NCBI GenBank assembly: GCA_003388555.1
Contig: QQVD01000030.1
Span: forward strand, 62,001-126,000
DNA from: Acidobacteriota bacterium
GTDB taxonomy: Bacteria; Acidobacteriota; Thermoanaerobaculia; Multivoradales; Multivoraceae
Length of the DNA: 64,000 nt
Direction: 5' to 3'
Shown: positions 59,837 to 64,000 of the stretch, piece after piece
How positions within the stretch are numbered: the stretch's first letter is position 1
Layout: the number at the start of each line of letters is the position of its first letter
Position numbers and translations under genes: made by a program
The notes under the pieces: generated by a model
The model's input: the letters and a program-made list of their open reading frames with translations, nothing else
Database searches by the model: none
Told to the model about the DNA's origin: nothing

Positions 59837-60931
59837 TCAGCGCTCGAACAGCAGGCGCATCTCGATCGCCTCGCTGTCGGCCGGAAGCTCGTAGAGCTGA
59901 CCGTCGGCGGCGATCTCGGCGCCCTCGGGCAGGCCCTGGCGGAACGCCGCCTGCACCATCGGGTTCACGGCCGCCGGCACCAGGTGGTAGAGCACCAGCT
60001 TGCGCACCTGCGCCGCCTCGGCCGCGGCGACGACGTCGGCCACCGGGGCGTGGTACGTCTGGATGTCCTGCAGCAGCTTGGCGAGGCGGGGCGGCCCGGT
60101 CTCGGCTCGCGCGGCGGCGAGCAGCTGCACCACCGGCAGCGCCATCGCGTCGTGCAGCAGCAGATCGGCGCCCTTCGCCGCGGCGATCAGGCCGTCGGTC
60201 TTCACCGTGTCGCCGCTGACCACCACGGAGCGGCCGCGGTAGTCGAAGCGGTAGCCGAGCGCCGGCGCGATCGGATCGTGGTCGACCTCGAAGGCGGTGA
60301 CCTTCACGCCGTCGTGCTCGAGCACCACTCCCGGCTCGACCGCCTTCGCCTGCATCGGCCCGGTGGCCGGCGGCAGCATCTCGGCGCCGTGGTGCTCGGT
60401 GCGATATCTGCGGTCCAGCGCGTAGGCCTCGTTGAAGCCCGCGACCACCCGCTCCACCCCGCCGCCGCCGTACACGGTCAACGCATCGGACCGGCCGGCG
60501 ACCCACGACGCCAGGTTGACGTCACCGAGACCGGAGATGTGGTCGGAGTGGAAGTGGGTCAAGAAGACGCCGCGCAGATGCTCGAGCGGAATCCCGCCCA
60601 ACGCCAGGTTGGCGCCGGTGCCGCCGCCGATGTCGACCAAGAAGATCCGCCCGCCCGCGATGACCGCGACGCAGGCCTCCGGTTGGGCGCCGAGCGGCGA
60701 GGCGGAGCCGCACACGAAGACGCGTAGCGCGCCGGGATCGACAAGGGCCCTCGACGCCGCGGCCTGGGCCTCGAACTGCTGTTGCAGCATGCGCTGTTGC
60801 GGGTTCTGCGCGCTGGCGGGCAGCGCGGCCAGAGCCGCCACGAAGAGGAGTGACAGAGCCAAGACCATCGCCCGGCAGCAGAGTGCCGAGAAGAGGACTC
60901 GGGGAGCTTCGGGGCCGCTGCGGTCGATCAT
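59837..60931 (-). CDS. exported metallo-beta-lactamase-fold hydrolase
   Basis: A 364-residue exported protein (MVLALSLLFVAALAALPASAQ). The zinc-binding motif T125-H-F-H-S-D-H131 is intact, with VDIGGG before it, SVVVSGDT (later metal Asp) and LVLYHLVP near the C-terminus. The layout (VRVFVCGSASPLGAQPEACVA-like start) fits RNase Z-like/arylsulfatase-like and GumP-like MBL proteins rather than beta-lactamases proper. AAGGAG lies seven bases before the ATG. Substrate unknown; an extracytoplasmic ester or phosphoester is possible. Confidence 0.87.
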   Translation of the reverse strand: MIDRSGPEAPRVLFSALCCRAMVLALSLLFVAALAALPASAQNPQQRMLQQQFEAQAAASRALVDPGALRVFVCGSASPLGAQPEACVAVIAGGRIFLVDIGGGTGANLALGGIPLEHLRGVFLTHFHSDHISGLGDVNLASWVAGRSDALTVYGGGGVERVVAGFNEAYALDRRYRTEHHGAEMLPPATGPMQAKAVEPGVVLEHDGVKVTAFEVDHDPIAPALGYRFDYRGRSVVVSGDTVKTDGLIAAAKGADLLLHDAMALPVVQLLAAARAETGPPRLAKLLQDIQTYHAPVADVVAAAEAAQVRKLVLYHLVPAAVNPMVQAAFRQGLPEGAEIAADGQLYELPADSEAIEMRLLFER

Positions 60932-61086
60932 CGTCGGGCTCCTTGCGGTTCGCGCGCGGGCACCGCGGTGCCCGGCCCTGAGGTGGTGCCGGGTTCCGGG
61001 GCGCCAGGGCGCGGTCGTTGCGGTCGTCGGGCGCGGTCGCGTTCAGTCGGGTCGCTGGTTCCTTCGTCGCGGTGAGTCGGTTCGAT

Positions 61087-64000
61087 TCACCGCGGATCGT
61101 TCTCGTCGTGCAGCCCGAGGTCGCCGTAGCCGCCGCCGCCAGGGGTCTCGATGACGAACACATCGCCGGCCCCGACTTCGACGCTGGCGGTGGCGCCGAG
61201 CTCGACCACCGTGCCGTCGGCGCGTTCGAGACGGTTGCGACCCGGCGCACCGGAGGCGCCACCCGCCAGGCCGTAGGGCGGGATCTCGCGGTGCTGCGAC
61301 AGGATCGAGGCGCGCAGGCCGGGGCGCAGGAAGCGCACCCGACGCAGCACGCCGTCGCCGCCGCGCCAGCGCCCGACGCCGCCCGATCCGCGGCGCACCG
61401 CGAAGCGCTCGAGCAGCACCGGGAAACGCCACTCGAGGACCTCGGGGTCGGTGAGCCGGGTGTTGGTCATGTGGGTGTGCACCGCGCTGGCGCCGTCGAA
61501 GCCGGGGCCGGCGCCGGCGCCGCCGCAGATCGTCTCGTAGTACTGGATCGGCTCCGCTTCGTCGTCGCTGTCACCTTCGTCGCCGCCCTCGTTGCCGAAC
61601 GTGAAGTTGTTCATCGTGCCCTGGCACTCGGCCATCAGGCCGAGGGCGCCGAGCAGAGCGTCGGTGATCGCCTGCGAGGTCTCGACGTTGCCCGCCACCA
61701 CCGCCGCGGGATGCCTCGGATCGAGCAGGCTGCCCGGCGGCACCCGGATCTCGAGCGGCTTCAGCATGCCACCGTTGAGCGGGATCTCGGCGTCGACCAG
61801 CAGACGGAACACGTAGAGCACCGCCGCCGACGCCACCGCCGAGTTGATGTTGAAGTTGCTGCGCTGCTGCGGAGAGGTGCCGGCGAAGTCGATCACCGCC
61901 GAGCGCGCCGCGCGGTCGATCTCGATCGCGACGCGGATCTCGGCGCCACAGTCCATCGGCAGGGTGAAGGTGCTGCGCTGTCGCCCCTCGCCCCCGCGGC
62001 TCTCGTCCGAGGCGCCTTCGCTGGTGCCGGGCGGCAGCTCGAGCTCGGCGAGGGCGCGCCGCACCGACTCCTCGGCGTTGTCCTGCACGTGACCCATGTA
62101 GCGCCGCACCTTCGCCAGACCGAAGTGCTGGACCAACCGGTGCAGCTCGCGCACGCCCTTCTCGTTCGCGGCGATCTGTGCCTCGAGGTCGCCGAGGTTG
62201 TGGCGCGGGTTGCGCGACGGGTAGGGGCCGGAGCGCAGCAGCGCCAGGGTCTCGTCGCGCCGCAGCAGGCCCTGCTCGACGAGCAGGAAGTCCTCGATCA
62301 GCACCCCCTCCTCGTCGATGTGGGTCGAGTGCGGCGGCATCGATCCGGGCGTGATGCCACCGATCTCGGCGTGGTGGCCGCGCGAGGCGACGAAGAAGAG
62401 CAGCTCGTCGCCGCCAGCGGCGAAGACCGGGGTGACCACGGTGACGTCGGGCAGGTGGGTGCCGCCGTCGTAGGGCGAGTTCAGCATGTAGACGTCGCCG
62501 GCGCGCAGCGCTCTGGCGCCGGGCGCGTTTCGCCGGCGCAGCACCGTGCGCACCGACTCGGGCATCGAGCCGAGGTGCACCGGCATGTGCGGCGCGTTGG
62601 CCACCAGGTCGCCCGCGGCGTCGAACACCGCGCACGAGAAGTCGAGCCGCTCCTTGATGTTCACCGAGTAGGCGGTGTTCTGCAGCACCACGCCCATCTG
62701 CTCGGCGACCGACATGAAGAGGTTGCCGAATACCTCGAGCAGAACGGGATCGACGACGTCGTCGGGAGTCTGGTCTGCGCTCGCGGCGAGCCGGGTCTGC
62801 GAGTCGGTGCCGGCCTCACCAACCTCCAGGACGAGGTCGCCTCGCTCGCTGACCCGGGCGCGCCAGCCGGGCTCTACCACCGTCGTCGCGTTGGCCTCGA
62901 TGACGATCGCCGGCCCCGGGAGGCGCCCGCCGCGTGGCAGATCGTCACGCCGGAAGACGGGCACCTCGCGCCAGGCGCCGCCGAGGAAGGCGCTGACGCG
63001 CTCGATGGGCTCGCTCGCCTCCACCACCTCGGCCACGGCCTGCTGTCCGGCCGCCGGCCCCTCGGCGCCCCGCGCCCTTGCCTCCTCGCCACCGGCGATC
63101 GCCTCCACCGCCACCGCCTCGACCACCAGGCCCGGCGACGCCGGCTCGAAGCCGAACTGCTCGCGGTGGCGGCGCGCGAACTCTGCCCGCAGCGCCGCCT
63201 CGTCGCCCATCGGCACCGCCAGATGCGTGTCGCTGCCCTCGGTGCGCAGGTGGAGTCGCACCCGTTCCTCGATCGCTCCCGGATCCGCTCCCTGCCCCGC
63301 CAACGCCTCGCGGCACTCGCCGAGCAGGTCCTCGGCGCAGCGCTCGAGGCGCGGCATCAGCCCGGTGTCGAGCGTCGCCTCGACGGCACGCTCGCGCAGC
63401 TCGCGCAGCGCCGCCACCCCCATGCCGTAGGCCGACAGCACCCCGGCGAGGGGATGGATCAGCACCGACCGCATGCCCAGCGCCCGCGCCACCCGGCAGG
63501 CGTGCTGCCCCCCGGCGCCACCGAAACAGTGCAGCACGTACTCGGTGACATCGTGTCCAAGCTGCACCGAGATCTTGCGGATCGCTTCGGCCATGTTGGC
63601 CACCGCGATCTCGACGAAACCGTCGGCGACCTGCTCGGGGGAGCGCTCGACGCCGCTCTGCTCGGCGATGCGCGACGCGAGCTCGGTGAAGCGGCGCGCG
63701 ACCACCTCGGCGTCGATCGGCTGGTCGCCGTGTGGCCCGAAGACGTGCGGGAAGTGCCGCGGCTGCAGGACGCCGAGCAGCACGTTGGCGTCGGTGACGG
63801 TGAGCGGGCCGCCGCGCCGGTAGCACGCCGGCCCCGGATCGGCCCCCGCCGAGTCGGGGCCGACCCGCTGGCGCTGGCCGTCGAAGTGCAGGATCGAGCC
63901 GCCGCCGGCGGCCACCGTGTGGATGCGCAGCATCGGAGTGCGCATGCGCACCCCGGCGACCTCGGTCTCGAAGGCGCGCTCGTACTCGCCGGCCCAGTGC
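61087..64000 (-). CDS. hydantoinase/5-oxoprolinase, HyuA-HyuB fusion (5' end cut by window)
   Basis: About 970 residues are visible and the reading frame stays open to the window end ([20 protein letters not shown] continues upstream of the first ATG). The first part is the C-terminal two-thirds of the HyuA/OplaH ATP-binding half: [47 protein letters not shown]. At about 62690 the HyuB half begins ([20 protein letters not shown], then [37 protein letters not shown] and TPGGGGYGD at the end). The full-length family has about 1200-1300 residues, so roughly 250-300 are missing. The reaction is ATP-dependent opening of 5-oxoproline or a hydantoin; which one is not decidable here. Confidence 0.9.
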   Translation of the reverse strand, partial: HWAGEYERAFETEVAGVRMRTPMLRIHTVAAGGGSILHFDGQRQRVGPDSAGADPGPACYRRGGPLTVTDANVLLGVLQPRHFPHVFGPHGDQPIDAEVVARRFTELASRIAEQSGVERSPEQVADGFVEIAVANMAEAIRKISVQLGHDVTEYVLHCFGGAGGQHACRVARALGMRSVLIHPLAGVLSAYGMGVAALRELRERAVEATLDTGLMPRLERCAEDLLGECREALAGQGADPGAIEERVRLHLRTEGSDTHLAVPMGDEAALRAEFARRHREQFGFEPASPGLVVEAVAVEAIAGGEEARARGAEGPAAGQQAVAEVVEASEPIERVSAFLGGAWREVPVFRRDDLPRGGRLPGPAIVIEANATTVVEPGWRARVSERGDLVLEVGEAGTDSQTRLAASADQTPDDVVDPVLLEVFGNLFMSVAEQMGVVLQNTAYSVNIKERLDFSCAVFDAAGDLVANAPHMPVHLGSMPESVRTVLRRRNAPGARALRAGDVYMLNSPYDGGTHLPDVTVVTPVFAAGGDELLFFVASRGHHAEIGGITPGSMPPHSTHIDEEGVLIEDFLLVEQGLLRRDETLALLRSGPYPSRNPRHNLGDLEAQIAANEKGVRELHRLVQHFGLAKVRRYMGHVQDNAEESVRRALAELELPPGTSEGASDESRGGEGRQRSTFTLPMDCGAEIRVAIEIDRAARSAVIDFAGTSPQQRSNFNINSAVASAAVLYVFRLLVDAEIPLNGGMLKPLEIRVPPGSLLDPRHPAAVVAGNVETSQAITDALLGALGLMAECQGTMNNFTFGNEGGDEGDSDDEAEPIQYYETICGGAGAGPGFDGASAVHTHMTNTRLTDPEVLEWRFPVLLERFAVRRGSGGVGRWRGGDGVLRRVRFLRPGLRASILSQHREIPPYGLAGGASGAPGRNRLERADGTVVELGATASVEVGAGDVFVIETPGGGGYGDLGLHDENDPR

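Noticed and set aside
1-64000. tRNA or rRNA genes
   Set aside because: No cloverleaf with a GTTCGANTC-type arm and acceptor pairing, and no rRNA-like conserved segment, was recognised by eye; a covariance search would be needed to be certain.

Overview
This 64-kb window is uniformly very GC-rich, densely coded bacterial chromosome. Several features point to an Acidobacteriota-type genome, perhaps Thermoanaerobaculia-like. These are a VWFA protein of the acidobacterial type, secreted proteins ending in a GFE(S/T)G...W tail, a secreted-protein C-terminal module shared by two genes, remnants of MacB/FtsX-type transporters, and many small secreted proteins of unknown function. This placement is inferred from protein content; no rRNA or tRNA gene was seen.

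Layout. 1-736 is a repeat-rich intergenic block. 737-8249 holds a nitronate monooxygenase-like flavoprotein, two acyl-CoA dehydrogenases of different catalytic-Glu type, a secreted serine hydrolase and a frameshifted polytopic membrane protein. 8439-13700 is an accessory island that looks less GC-rich. A PD-(D/E)xK endonuclease-like gene is followed by an overlapping HEPN-like gene on the + strand. Next comes what reads as an integron gene-cassette array without an integrase: three attC-like sites of 126-128 bp (10145-10271, 11307-11434, 13159-13284) separate minus-strand genes encoding a Mrr-like nuclease, two HEPN (RNxxxH) proteins and a DUF1871-like protein. I consider this island the most interesting part of the window, a candidate reservoir of anti-phage genes.

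13942-23652 carries an AraC-GyrI-like regulator and a series of secreted or envelope proteins (PQQ-type beta-propeller, outer-membrane beta-barrel, delta-60 repeat protein, a two-gene secreted operon) plus an ABC-transporter pseudogene. 23880-36121 has an alpha/beta hydrolase, a MAPEG-like membrane protein, a GH172/DUF2961 lipoprotein, an SGNH-hydrolase-like protein beside a patatin/cPLA2-like protein, a surface protein with an IPTL-like C-terminal anchor, and an operon of a transmembrane anchor protein with HupE/UreJ-2.

36307-48240 has a GGDEF protein, a tandem pair of secreted paralogues, a SLATT-like 2TM protein, a tail-fibre-like secreted protein, a 281-bp foldback MITE (42537-42817), a VOC protein, an MscS / DUF432 / CorA cluster and a malonyl-CoA-synthetase-like ligase. 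48375-64000 has a YceI protein, a cytochrome c/copper monooxygenase-like protein with a CopC-like lipoprotein downstream, a DUF3604 protein coupled to a small secreted protein, the VWFA protein, a metallo-beta-lactamase-fold hydrolase and a hydantoinase/5-oxoprolinase cut by the window end.

How the genes fit together. The dehydrogenases, acyl-CoA ligase and oxoprolinase suggest heterotrophic use of organic acids and amino-acid derivatives. Much of the rest is envelope or secretome. Two intergenic repeat families (a GATC-centred palindrome and a larger block with a G-run hairpin) recur between genes, and TTG/GTG starts with strong ribosome binding sites are frequent.
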